Shown piece by piece: positions 12,438-20,279 of a DNA stretch of 23,225 nucleotides; position 1 is the stretch's first letter; the number at the start of each line of letters is the position of its first letter. Below the pieces are notes generated by a model. That model was not told where the DNA came from and ran no database searches. It worked only from the letters and a program-made list of their open reading frames with translations. The DNA comes from a virus: positions 1 to 23,225 of the IMG/VR virus record IMGVR_UViG_3300044634_000656; one strand, given 5' to 3'. The translations under genes and the position numbers were made by a program.

Positions 12438-13045
12438 AGTCGATTCATATCACTCAAGGAAGATTCAATCCAGTGCATGCTGGCCACGAGATGGTCGTTA
12501 GACATGTAATGGGTGCTGCTCAAAAGGAAGGTGCGGATCATAAGATTCTAACTACGGGATCTCATGATGCCAAGAAGAATCCGCTGACTCCTGAGCAAAA
12601 GGTAAAGCATCTTTCTCGTGCTGTCAAAGGTTCTCATGTCGAGGCTATGACAAAGGACCATCCTACACTTCTTCATCAGATGTCTAAGCTACACAAAGCT
12701 GGTTACTCACACGTAACTATGCATGTTGGCTCAGATCGTGTCCACGAGTTTCATAACTTGTTACACAAGTACAATGGAACTGAAGGGAGACATGGACACT
12801 ACAATTTCAAGAGCATTAAAGTCAAGTCTGTAGGCGGTGAACGCAAAGAAGGTGGCGGTGGAATCGAATCTGCTTCTGGTACTGCAATGCGTAAACATGC
12901 CACTGCTGGTGATAAAGAATCATTCCACAAGATGGCTCCATCTGGCATGAGCAAAGCGCATAAAGATGAATTGTATCATGATGTTCGTAAGGGTATGGGT
13001 ATCCACGAGTCATTCATTGCAAGATTTAAGAACTGGATTAATTAA
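12434..13045 (+). CDS. HxGH nucleotidylyltransferase
   Basis: A 203-residue member of the nucleotidylyltransferase superfamily. GRFNPVHAGH at residues 9-18 holds the HxGH signature, GSDR at 99-102 and ASGTAMR at 147-153 correspond to the substrate and ATP-binding (ISSTxxR-like) motifs. Relatives transfer a nucleotidyl group to phosphate acceptors, for example nicotinamide mononucleotide adenylyltransferase or cytidylyltransferases. The acceptor here cannot be told. Its coupling to a ligase-like enzyme invites the idea of NAD supply or of a nucleotide modification, as inference. The C-terminus ends in SFIARFKNWIN, echoing the FKNF motif of neighbours. ATGA overlap upstream and TAATG overlap downstream. 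Confidence 0.85.
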   Translation: MKSIHITQGRFNPVHAGHEMVVRHVMGAAQKEGADHKILTTGSHDAKKNPLTPEQKVKHLSRAVKGSHVEAMTKDHPTLLHQMSKLHKAGYSHVTMHVGSDRVHEFHNLLHKYNGTEGRHGHYNFKSIKVKSVGGERKEGGGGIESASGTAMRKHATAGDKESFHKMAPSGMSKAHKDELYHDVRKGMGIHESFIARFKNWIN

Positions 13046-14388
13046 TGGCTCAATGGCGTATCGACTCACACGAATGGAAACAACCACATAACGTAACTCT
13101 CTTTGAAGCTGTTATGTTAGCGGATCCTTATGGCAATCTGGTAGGTCCAGCAAATCCTTCGGGTGTAGCAGTTGACGCGTTTGGTCGTATGCGTACATCA
13201 ACACCATTGACTCTTTTTGATTCTTCTCATCGTTACCGAGATAACGGACTTTGGTCTACATCAAACACCGCGGGCACGACAGTTGCTCATAGTACTAATC
13301 AAGGTCTCATAAATCTTACATTGCCTACTACTGCAAATGCAGAGATTATTCGAGAAACTACTAAAACATGTTCTTATCAACCCGGTAAATCGCTGTTTGT
13401 TCTCAATACATTTGTTCCTGCTACACCAAAAGCAAATCTACGTCAACGTGTAGGTTACTTCGGTGCAGAGAACGGAATATATTTCGAGATTGACGGTACT
13501 ACAGCATATCTTGTAGAGCGTTCGTATGTTACTGGTGAATTAGTAGAAACTCGTGTCGAACAGGCCAATTGGAATAACGATACACTTCAAGGTTCGTCTG
13601 TTAACGTACCGGGACAGGGTCTTGGTCCATGCCCATCAAATATCGAACTTGATCTGACGAAAGCACAAATCTTCTGGATGGATATTGAATGGCTTGGTCT
13701 TGGTACAGTTCGTTGCGGGTTTGTTATTGATGGTAAGTTAGTTCATTGCCATTCGTTCCACCATGCTAATAAAATTGCATCAACATATATTACTACCGCA
13801 TCTTTGCCACTTCGCTATGAGATGAAGAACACAGGAACTACTGCCAGTTCATCAACAATGGGCCAGGTTTGTTCATCTGTTGTTTCAGAAGGTGGATACG
13901 AACTGCGTGGATTACAACAGGCCGCGTCTGTTCCTATTACTGCGCCTGTAGATCTACCAACAGCTGGAACTTATTATACAGTTCTTTCGATTCGGTTAAA
14001 AGCATCTCCGAATCGATTAGATGCTATTGTAATTCTAACGGCTCTTTCAGTTCTTGGTATTACAAACAATGCTCATTATAACTGGCAAGTAAGAGCAAGT
14101 GGCACATCAAATGGTGGAACATGGGTTGATGCTGGCACAAACAGTGCGGTTGAATACAAGATTGATGGTGGCACTTATGATGGCGGTAGAATTTTAGCAT
14201 CTGGATATACATCGGGCTCTAACCAGGGATCAACATCTGTTGATATTCTAAAAGAAGCTCTCTTCAAGTTTCAATTAGAAAGAAATGGTTTAACCGGAGC
14301 GCCTTTTGAACTATCGCTAGTGGCTGCATCAAACTCCGGTGGTGCAGACATATATGCATCAGTAGACTGGGAAGAAATTTCACGATAA
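13045..14388 (+). CDS. Virion structural protein, fibre or decoration type
   Basis: A 447-residue beta-rich protein without signal or membrane segments. Segments such as DAFGRMRTSTPLTLFDSSHR, TCSYQPGKS and LRQRVGYFGAENGIYFEIDG occur in structural proteins of large myoviruses, and I read it as a fibre, baseplate or head-surface protein with lectin-like or jelly-roll beta domains. The start shares a base with the nucleotidylyltransferase stop (TAATG) and no clear ribosome site of its own is seen, so expression may depend on coupling. That is odd for a virion protein, because no late promoter is visible between 9874 and 14401. Residues after 300 are Thr/Ser/Gly-rich. Confidence 0.72.
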   Translation: MAQWRIDSHEWKQPHNVTLFEAVMLADPYGNLVGPANPSGVAVDAFGRMRTSTPLTLFDSSHRYRDNGLWSTSNTAGTTVAHSTNQGLINLTLPTTANAEIIRETTKTCSYQPGKSLFVLNTFVPATPKANLRQRVGYFGAENGIYFEIDGTTAYLVERSYVTGELVETRVEQANWNNDTLQGSSVNVPGQGLGPCPSNIELDLTKAQIFWMDIEWLGLGTVRCGFVIDGKLVHCHSFHHANKIASTYITTASLPLRYEMKNTGTTASSSTMGQVCSSVVSEGGYELRGLQQAASVPITAPVDLPTAGTYYTVLSIRLKASPNRLDAIVILTALSVLGITNNAHYNWQVRASGTSNGGTWVDAGTNSAVEYKIDGGTYDGGRILASGYTSGSNQGSTSVDILKEALFKFQLERNGLTGAPFELSLVAASNSGGADIYASVDWEEISR

Positions 14389-14400
14389 GAGTTTCTTTCT

Positions 14401-14408
14401 TATAAATA
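14401..14408 (+). promoter_or_regulatory. T4-type late promoter TATAAATA
   Basis: An exact late octamer, 60 bases before the 14469 start, with a predicted start near 14414. The leader holds AAGGG at 14456-14460 as ribosome site and a short CGG/CCG hairpin (14425-14435). An imperfect 6-bp inverted repeat (ATAAGA...TCTTAT) overlaps the octamer. Confidence 0.78.
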
Positions 14409-14468
14409 ACATGGCGGTTAGGCTACGGCAATCCCGTTTGTTTACAGATAAGCCCAAGGGAAACTCTG

Positions 14469-15992
14469 ATGGAAGATAAGAAGAATAAACCGGTACCAGA
14501 AAAGAATATCAAGAAGCCTACGGGCAAATCTGCAACTGGTAAACCACTAGACGGCATTGAAATCAATCCTCAGCTAGATGACAAGCGCCGTACAAACGAG
14601 GACTTTGCCGTCCTAACCGCGTCCCTTCAGGAACGTAAAGCTCTTACAATCGTTCAACGCCAACAAAGAGCTCGCCAACTCAAGCGTATAGAACCAAAGC
14701 TGAAGAGAGCAAAAGAAGTCTCTCAAGCAAAACTTGCTGGTCCAAAAAAACTGCAAGCAAGAGCAGAAGCAAAAGCACGTTCACTACTCAAGAAAAGATT
14801 CTCGGCTCGCAAGGATATTCCTTACGCAGAGCTGACAACCGCTGAGAAGATTCAGGTAGATACAGCAGTTGCTAAGAAAACAAATCTCATTAAGAGACTT
14901 GCATCTAGACTTCTACCGAAGCTAAGAAAAGCAGAATTTGAAAGACTTAAGTCTTTTCATAGTGGAGCTCAAATGAAGAGTCTCCATACTGTAGTAGCAG
15001 CAGAAGAATTTTCTGGTCTGTTTAATGATCTGAACGATAAGTCAACACTTGAACTGGTTGACATCATTGAGAATGCGATTGCTAAGTTTGAAAGAGAAAG
15101 CAATCCAATTAGCATTACTCTTCGTAGAATGCTAAACTCTACAGTCGGCACAGATTCTATTACAGAAACACTTATCAAAAAAGCTGAAAAGACTGGCATC
15201 CCGTTCTCGACTTTGAAAGAAGTATTCGAGCGCGGTGCTTCGCTATATGAAGAAGACGATCGCCAGTCAAGAGATCAGGTTGCATTCAATCGAGTCAATA
15301 GCTATATTGCCAAAGGCAGAGCTTGGACTCTTGATGCAGACCTTCGTGAAGAAAAGAATGTCAATGAAGAACTTGACAATGCTTTCAAATCACTTCTAGA
15401 AAAGAATGGCATGTGCGGTCAAGAAGTTGTTGATCGTCCACCACCAAGTCAAAAGGTAAAGAGACGCCAGCAAGAGATTCAAAAGAAGATCATCGACGAA
15501 TCAAATAATACACCTTATGTAAAGCCATTTGTTGAAAAAGGAAGCACAACACAGCGCGGCTGGAAAGCTTCAAACAAGCATGGCAAGGTCAAGTACTTTG
15601 GCATGGACTTTAAGGCTTCAGCACATAAGCATGCTGGCATCTCAGAAGATACAGCTGACAAGAGAGAAATTGGCACAGACTCTCTAACAAAGAAGTACAA
15701 GAAAGATACTCCGGGCCAAGATAATTCTAGCCTCAATGAAACATTCAATATGGCTTGGACAGCTGGTATTGGTGTAACTCTTTCTGCAGAAGAATGCGGC
15801 ATCAAAATGAAACCAGCATTTGAACTTCATCCAGATGTAGTTGATGCAATGGAAGAAGTTCGTTCTGCTGATGTTGAAGGTGTAGTTGTTAGAACCGGCG
15901 ATGGTAAAACAATTGTACGTAAGCAAAAGAGAAACAAAAAGATTATTGGAACCGGTAACTTAACAGATGGGAAGCCAGATGATACGGTTTAA
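14469..15992 (+). CDS. Head-associated or structural protein, unknown
   Basis: A 507-residue protein under a late promoter. Residues 1-170 are highly charged and basic with long helices (rich in KRIEPKLKRAKE-like stretches). Residues about 235-300 hold IPFSTLKEVFERGASLYEED and AFNRVNSYIAKGRAW, a pattern I have seen as a small conserved domain in many phage proteins. The region after 330 is basic and low in hydrophobic residues. Such a composition suits a DNA-contacting or internal head protein, but no enzyme motif is visible. AAGGG is eight bases before ATG. The 3' end overlaps the next gene by 14 bases. Confidence 0.7.
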   Translation: MEDKKNKPVPEKNIKKPTGKSATGKPLDGIEINPQLDDKRRTNEDFAVLTASLQERKALTIVQRQQRARQLKRIEPKLKRAKEVSQAKLAGPKKLQARAEAKARSLLKKRFSARKDIPYAELTTAEKIQVDTAVAKKTNLIKRLASRLLPKLRKAEFERLKSFHSGAQMKSLHTVVAAEEFSGLFNDLNDKSTLELVDIIENAIAKFERESNPISITLRRMLNSTVGTDSITETLIKKAEKTGIPFSTLKEVFERGASLYEEDDRQSRDQVAFNRVNSYIAKGRAWTLDADLREEKNVNEELDNAFKSLLEKNGMCGQEVVDRPPPSQKVKRRQQEIQKKIIDESNNTPYVKPFVEKGSTTQRGWKASNKHGKVKYFGMDFKASAHKHAGISEDTADKREIGTDSLTKKYKKDTPGQDNSSLNETFNMAWTAGIGVTLSAEECGIKMKPAFELHPDVVDAMEEVRSADVEGVVVRTGDGKTIVRKQKRNKKIIGTGNLTDGKPDDTV

Positions 15993-16278
15993 GAATTTCA
16001 TTTCAGAAGCTCGTGGCGAAGATTCTAAGGGTCACTATAGATCCACAGAGTCTGGCGCAGGTATGACTCAAAAAGGGATTGAAGCTGTTCGCAGAGATAA
16101 TCCCGGATCGAAGATTCAAACAGCTGTAACTGGTAAAGTCAAGCCTGGATCGAAGGATGCCAAGAGACGTAAGTCTTTCTGTGCTCGTATGGGTGGCATG
16201 CCAGGACCAATGAAAGATGAGAAGGGGCGTCCTACACGTAAGGCAATGTCACTTCGTAGATGGAGATGTAGAACATAA
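15979..16278 (+). CDS. Small basic protein with capsid-targeting N-terminus
   Basis: A 99-residue, strongly basic protein. Residues 1-12 MIRFKNFISEAR match the T4 IPIII opening (MKTYQEFIAEAR), including the IxE-A cleavage junction, so the mature form would be about 89 residues starting ARGEDSKG. The C-terminal block KRRKSFCARMGGMPGPM continuing to LRRWRC is a small conserved domain found in many T4-like phage proteins. I read it as an internal head protein, packaged with and probably bound to DNA. The ATG at 15979 is preferred to 15967 because GGGAAG lies just upstream and the match to the targeting peptide starts at this Met. A TAATG overlap joins it to the Dps gene. Confidence 0.8.
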   Translation: MIRFKNFISEARGEDSKGHYRSTESGAGMTQKGIEAVRRDNPGSKIQTAVTGKVKPGSKDAKRRKSFCARMGGMPGPMKDEKGRPTRKAMSLRRWRCRT

Positions 16279-16712
16279 TGGAAGAAGTGATTAACCCTCT
16301 TAAGATCGCATTTGCAGATACTTACGCATTCTATGTGAAAGCTCAAAACTATCACTGGAATGTAGAAGGTCCTATGTTTGCAATGTATCATGACTTCTTT
16401 GGTAAGATCTACGAAGAGGTAGGTGGAGCTATTGACCAGTTCGCCGAAGAAATTCGTGCTCAGAACGCTTATGCTCCAGCCGCATTTAGCAGATTCAGTG
16501 AACTGACAAACATCAGAGATGAAGTTTTGATTATAAAACCAGAGTTAATGGTTGCAACACTGTTTGCAGATAATGCTATTGTTCTTGCTTCTCTGCAACG
16601 TGCTAGAGACGAAGCTGATAAGTATGGTCAGAACGGTTTGGTAAATTTCATTGAAGAAAGACTTGACCAACACAATAAACATGCTTGGATGCTAAGGGCT
16701 TCAACGAAATGA
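16278..16712 (+). CDS. dps: Dps-like ferritin
   Basis: A 144-residue member of the Dps family, which forms 12-subunit shells that store iron, detoxify peroxide and can coat DNA. The hallmark YHWNVEGPMF (residues 25-34) and the four-helix pattern are clear. Aligned with E. coli Dps, the ferroxidase residues H26, H38, D53 and E57 are kept at the same spacing (H51, H63, D78, E82), but the Asp67 position is G42. D39, three residues earlier, might substitute. It lacks the Lys-rich N-terminal tail that E. coli Dps uses to bind DNA. It sits directly after a DNA-packaging-type basic protein and overlaps both neighbours, so it is expressed with the head genes. Confidence 0.93.
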   Translation: MEEVINPLKIAFADTYAFYVKAQNYHWNVEGPMFAMYHDFFGKIYEEVGGAIDQFAEEIRAQNAYAPAAFSRFSELTNIRDEVLIIKPELMVATLFADNAIVLASLQRARDEADKYGQNGLVNFIEERLDQHNKHAWMLRASTK

Positions 16713-17299
16713 GTTATAGATCTTTAGAATCTAAAATTCGAGATATATACGAAGGTAATCATATTGCTTTGGGAGCTGTTGAGTCTGATCAGAACGATCA
16801 GATTTCAGTTGGTTCATATACCACCAAGGCATTCGAGGTTTCACCTGAAGCACAGAAGCTTTATGCGGATCTTCCAAAAGATACGAATGCTTCTGATGCT
16901 CAGACAGCGGCTGAGAATTTAGATAAATTATTTGATATTGTCAAGGATGTTCATCATACTGGTAAAGCTACTTTAGCTCATATTGCTCGTGCTACGATGC
17001 ATGGTGATATTGTAATGAGACATGCCGTTGGAATGAAGCTTGAAAAAGAACATAAAGCTATTGTAAAAGCTGCAATGGATTCACTTCATACTCAATCCGG
17101 TGAACATGATAATGAAATTGATCCAAACGCTGATTACCATCCGGCTGATGATAAAAGATTTTATAACCCACCAAAGGGAAATGCTCCTGATCCGATTGCA
17201 GGACCCCAAGGTGATAAAGATATAGATAACCTAAAAAGATACCTTATTAAAAGGTCTCGTGCGGCAGAACGCAAAATTAAAATTATAGATGCAGACTAA
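16709..17299 (+). CDS. Conserved phage protein, unknown
   Basis: A 196-residue soluble protein beginning MSYRSLESKIRDIYEG, an opening I associate with T4-like cyanophage proteins. The ATG at 16709 overlaps the Dps stop (ATGA). An in-frame upstream ATG at 16685 would only overprint Dps. Residues 85-150 are helical and His-rich (VHHTGKATLAHIARATMHGD), and the region after 165 is Pro/Asp-rich with a basic C-terminus. I13-Y14-E15 before G16 fits the (L/I)xE pattern, so N-terminal trimming by a prohead protease is possible. Function unknown. Confidence 0.75.
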   Translation: MSYRSLESKIRDIYEGNHIALGAVESDQNDQISVGSYTTKAFEVSPEAQKLYADLPKDTNASDAQTAAENLDKLFDIVKDVHHTGKATLAHIARATMHGDIVMRHAVGMKLEKEHKAIVKAAMDSLHTQSGEHDNEIDPNADYHPADDKRFYNPPKGNAPDPIAGPQGDKDIDNLKRYLIKRSRAAERKIKIIDAD

Positions 17300-17311
17300 A
17301 GGACTAATTAA

Positions 17312-18943
17312 ATGTTTACAAAGAAACTCGAAGATCAATTTTCTGCCGACCTTCTGAATACCGTAAAAGGTATTCTAGGCGAGGCCAAGAAATGCCCAAA
17401 AGATTGTGAATGCGAAAAATGTGAAAAAGAAGATGATGAAGAAGAAGATGACAAGGAAGAAATGAAGGAAGGCAAGCGTGGCCTATGGGATAACATCCAT
17501 GCCAAGCGTAAGAGAATCAAAGCAGGATCTGGTGAGCGTATGCGTAAGCCCGGATCTGAAGGTGCTCCTACAAATGCTGACTTTAAAGCCGCAAGTGAAG
17601 GTGTAATGCCAACCGCTGACGAACCAACTGAAGCAAATAAAAAGACTGCTCAAAAGGTTCGTGATATGATGGCAAAAGAAAAGAAGCCAGTCAAGGAAGA
17701 AGCTGAGCAGGTTGACGAAGTTTCGAAAGCTACACTTGGCCGCTATATCAATAAAGCTAAAGATTCTATTGATATGGCTTCGTATAGACAAGGGCACAAA
17801 GAAGCTCACGGCAGTTCTTCGAAACCACTTGAAAAGAAACTGACAAAGCGTCATAAAGGTATTTCGACTGCTGTAAGCAAACTGACAAAAGAAGATGCAG
17901 AGCAGATTGATGAGCTTTCGACTGAAAAACTTCTTGCATATCGTAAAAAAGCAAGAGAAGCCGATACAAATAAGCATCATGTGTATGCTGATGAAGCAGA
18001 TAAAAAGATCAAAAAGAAAACAGGTGTTTATAATCCAAGTCTTCTGCAACGTGCTAAAGCCAAACTTCGCAATGAAGATGCCGAGCAGATCGATGAACTC
18101 TCGAAGGGAACAATGGGCCGTTACATCAATAAGGCTGCCACAAAAATGGGCAGTCAAGGTGTTACAGCTGGCCTGAAGATTGCTGCAGACGAAAAGTCAA
18201 GCAAGAACTTCAAGGACATGGGCAAGCGCGAAAAAGGCATTAAACTTGCTGTGAGCAAACTGACCAAGGAAGAGCAAGACTTTATTGATTCGCTGAATGT
18301 TGATACACTTGAAGAAGCAAACATGTGGCATGTTCAACTAAATGGCAAGCGTGTATCAAAGCATTTTGATTCTGAAGATCGTGCAAAGAAGTTTGCTGAA
18401 TACGGTAGCGATACTCGAAAGGGCAAATGGTCAGTTCATAAGAGCATGGCAGAAGAAGTAGAAATTGATGAAGGTAATACCAGCCCAGAAATCAAAAAAG
18501 CTTATGCCGATCTTTTAAAGACACCAGGTGGATCACCTGAACGTAAAGCTGCGGTTCGCCATTACAAGAGCTTGCGCCAGAATCTTGCTAAAGAAGAAGT
18601 AGAACTTGAAGAAGGTCGTGGCCGTCCACCAAAGGAAGGTTCGGCTGCTTGGCATGCAAAGCAAAATCAAGCCAGCGACGATATGGTAGCTCTTGGTATG
18701 CAACTTCGTAAAGCCAAGTCGATGAACAAGAAAGTTCGTTTCATGGACAATAAGGAACATGAAATTTCTGCTAACCATGCAGATCGCTTTGAAGATCACA
18801 TGGCTGCTCGCAGAACTACTCAAGAAAAAGCTGCTTTCCAAAAGCAAGCTCATAAGTCACACGCAGAATTTGTCAAAGCTGTATCTGCTCCAGTTCCTAA
18901 GGCTTCGAAGGACACTGGCGAGATCGTAAGATATAGGCACTAA
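17312..18943 (+). CDS. Repeat-rich charged protein, possible prohead core protein
   Basis: A 543-residue, very charged protein. It begins with a helix ending L22-G-E24 before A25, then C28, C32, C34 and C37, then a run of Asp/Glu (about 38-51), then KRGLWDNIHAKRKRIKAGSG, a block that recurs in phage proteins. Three repeats with AEQ(V/I)DE(V/L)S start at residues 131, 196 and 257, and KGI..AVSKLTKE occurs twice. Many (L/I)xE sites are present. Length, charge and these sites resemble T4 scaffold and internal proteins that gp21 digests into peptides. AAAGGA (17298-17303) lies eight bases before ATG. No enzyme motif is seen. It could equally be a stable structural protein. Confidence 0.7.
   Translation: MFTKKLEDQFSADLLNTVKGILGEAKKCPKDCECEKCEKEDDEEEDDKEEMKEGKRGLWDNIHAKRKRIKAGSGERMRKPGSEGAPTNADFKAASEGVMPTADEPTEANKKTAQKVRDMMAKEKKPVKEEAEQVDEVSKATLGRYINKAKDSIDMASYRQGHKEAHGSSSKPLEKKLTKRHKGISTAVSKLTKEDAEQIDELSTEKLLAYRKKAREADTNKHHVYADEADKKIKKKTGVYNPSLLQRAKAKLRNEDAEQIDELSKGTMGRYINKAATKMGSQGVTAGLKIAADEKSSKNFKDMGKREKGIKLAVSKLTKEEQDFIDSLNVDTLEEANMWHVQLNGKRVSKHFDSEDRAKKFAEYGSDTRKGKWSVHKSMAEEVEIDEGNTSPEIKKAYADLLKTPGGSPERKAAVRHYKSLRQNLAKEEVELEEGRGRPPKEGSAAWHAKQNQASDDMVALGMQLRKAKSMNKKVRFMDNKEHEISANHADRFEDHMAARRTTQEKAAFQKQAHKSHAEFVKAVSAPVPKASKDTGEIVRYRH
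17702..18271 (+). repeat. Protein-level repeats in the 17312 gene
   Basis: Three diverged units begin at 17702, 17897 and 18080, each encoding AEQ(V/I)DE(V/L)S followed by a helix (two of them as GRYINKA). The first and third units also share a downstream KGI..AVSKLTKE block. The DNA has drifted more than the protein, so these are old internal duplications and not a recent tandem array. Confidence 0.8.
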
Positions 18944-18944
18944 T

Positions 18945-19139
18945 ATGGCTATCAACGTAGGCGGTTTAGTAGTTAATGGTGTAGATGTCGTAAAGGCACA
19001 GGAAGAATCTGCTACAAAGGAGATTATTCTTTCTGAGAAGCCTATGCCTGAACACACCGTGATGGTCAATGGTCGACCAAAAAGATTTCATAAGAAAATG
19101 TCTCAGTACATGATCGACATGCTCACTACAGAAGAATAA
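18945..19139 (+). CDS. Small hypothetical protein
   Basis: A 64-residue protein with a short hydrophobic beta-like N-terminus (INVGGLVVNGVDVV) and a basic C-terminal part (RPKRFHKKMS). It starts one base after the preceding stop and has no strong Shine-Dalgarno, so translation probably continues from the upstream gene. No family recognised. Confidence 0.7.
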   Translation: MAINVGGLVVNGVDVVKAQEESATKEIILSEKPMPEHTVMVNGRPKRFHKKMSQYMIDMLTTEE

Positions 19140-19145
19140 TAAATA
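19138..19145 (+). promoter_or_regulatory. Variant late promoter AATAAATA
   Basis: Seven of eight bases match the late octamer, in the 33-base gap ahead of a gene with a strong AGGAGG site. The predicted start near 19151 leaves a leader of about 22 nt. This is plausible for an abundant virion protein. Confidence 0.5.
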
Positions 19146-19172
19146 AAAGAAAGTTCTTAGGAGGAAACTACA

Positions 19173-20018
19173 ATGGCTCAATGGGGCAATACAGATGACG
19201 CTGCAAACTCGGTCCTATGGGCTACAGCGTTAGTTAACAAAACACCTAACACAACAAACCAATCAGCTCTGTTTGGTAACACAACTGTTGGTGCATTTAT
19301 TGCTAATGAAGCAGTAGGCCAATTTGGTCTAGATGCTACAGAAATTCGTGTTTCTGGCAACGCGGCTGTACAACAATATGTAATTACATTCGCTGGTTCT
19401 GGATACGCTGCAAATGCTGCTGTTACAGTTGCAAATACAACAGGCGGTGCAAATACACAGCTTGCTAATTCTGCTGCAACAGGTGGCCGCATTACTGCAG
19501 TCACAGCTAACGTAACTGTTGGTGGATATACATCTGCTCCTTCAGTAACAATTGCTGCACCAGGTGCACAAAGCTTTAATGCTAACTCGGCTGTGACAAA
19601 CGCAACAGACGCTATTACAATCTCATCTGCAAACAGCATCTTCCTTGCTGGTGATAAGGTAACTTATACAGTTGCTGCTGGTAATACTGCTCTGACAAAC
19701 CTGACATCAGGCACTGCATATTACATCAAGACATCGAACTCAACAGCTGTTACACTCACAACTGTTCCTAATGGTGACACTATCGACCTTACAAAGGGTG
19801 TAACAGAAACCGGTCACTCTCTGACAGGTGAAACTGCTACTGCAGTTGCTGAACTGACTGAAACCGGTTACACCAAGGGTGCAGCTCACACTGGTTGGGT
19901 AATGCGCACAGTTGGTACTGGTGGTCGTGCAGGTCGTGTACAGTACGAAACACTAGTTGCATTTGGTGGTAACTTCTCGGATGACGCATCTGACGACGCA
20001 ATCCTACCAGACGCATAA
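19173..20018 (+). CDS. Virion structural protein, beta-rich
   Basis: A 281-residue protein of low complexity, rich in Ala, Thr, Asn, Val and Gly. The N-terminal block MAQWGNTDDAANSVLWA and LFGNTTVGAFI identify a family I know from structural proteins of cyanophage-like myoviruses. The middle carries Ig-like or immunoglobulin-fold-like strands (VTYTVAAGNTALTNLTSGTAYYI), as in decoration or fibre proteins. AGGAGG (19159-19164) is eight bases before ATG, the best ribosome site in this half of the window, and a variant late promoter is just upstream, so the product should be abundant. Codon use favours ACA/GCA more than the early genes do. Confidence 0.78.
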   Translation: MAQWGNTDDAANSVLWATALVNKTPNTTNQSALFGNTTVGAFIANEAVGQFGLDATEIRVSGNAAVQQYVITFAGSGYAANAAVTVANTTGGANTQLANSAATGGRITAVTANVTVGGYTSAPSVTIAAPGAQSFNANSAVTNATDAITISSANSIFLAGDKVTYTVAAGNTALTNLTSGTAYYIKTSNSTAVTLTTVPNGDTIDLTKGVTETGHSLTGETATAVAELTETGYTKGAAHTGWVMRTVGTGGRAGRVQYETLVAFGGNFSDDASDDAILPDA

Positions 20019-20027
20019 GGATAACTC

Positions 20028-20279
20028 ATGACTGATCGTGCCAAAAAAATAACTGAATTCACTTCGATTGGCACGGCCAACACGTCGATTGCTAGCGGGG
20101 ACCTCTTCATTGTTGAGGATGTCTCCGCTAACACGACCAAGTCTGCTACATTATCCACACTACGTAAAGCTATCGTACAAGGTCCTTATGCAGATGATAC
20201 AGCTGCCAACACCGCGGGTGTTGCACTTGGACAACTATACTATACTGCTGCAGGGGTTGTCAAAGTAAGAATTGCATAA
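20028..20279 (+). CDS. Small structural protein, fibre-type
   Basis: An 83-residue protein. The opening MTDRAKKITEFTSIG continues into a segment with a VEDVSANTTKSATLSTLRKA pattern, typical of the short N-terminal parts of phage tail-fibre or baseplate-attached proteins. The end DTAANTAGVALGQLYYTAAG with VKVRI is a pattern seen at the ends of phage structural proteins. AAGGA is six bases before ATG. The stop overlaps the next start (TAATG). Confidence 0.72.
   Translation: MTDRAKKITEFTSIGTANTSIASGDLFIVEDVSANTTKSATLSTLRKAIVQGPYADDTAANTAGVALGQLYYTAAGVVKVRIA

Noticed and set aside
14411-14479. A 22-codon upstream ORF before the 14469 gene
   Set aside because: Its ATG lies three bases before the predicted late transcription start and has no ribosome site.
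17483-18157. Open frame of 224 codons on the - strand
   Set aside because: It is a shadow of the repeat-rich 17312 gene. Its Phe/Cys/Ser-rich composition is what the complement of Lys/Glu/Ala codons gives.
17702-18271. CRISPR-like or tandem DNA repeat
   Set aside because: The repeats are inside one reading frame, diverged in DNA, unevenly spaced and best explained as protein repeats.
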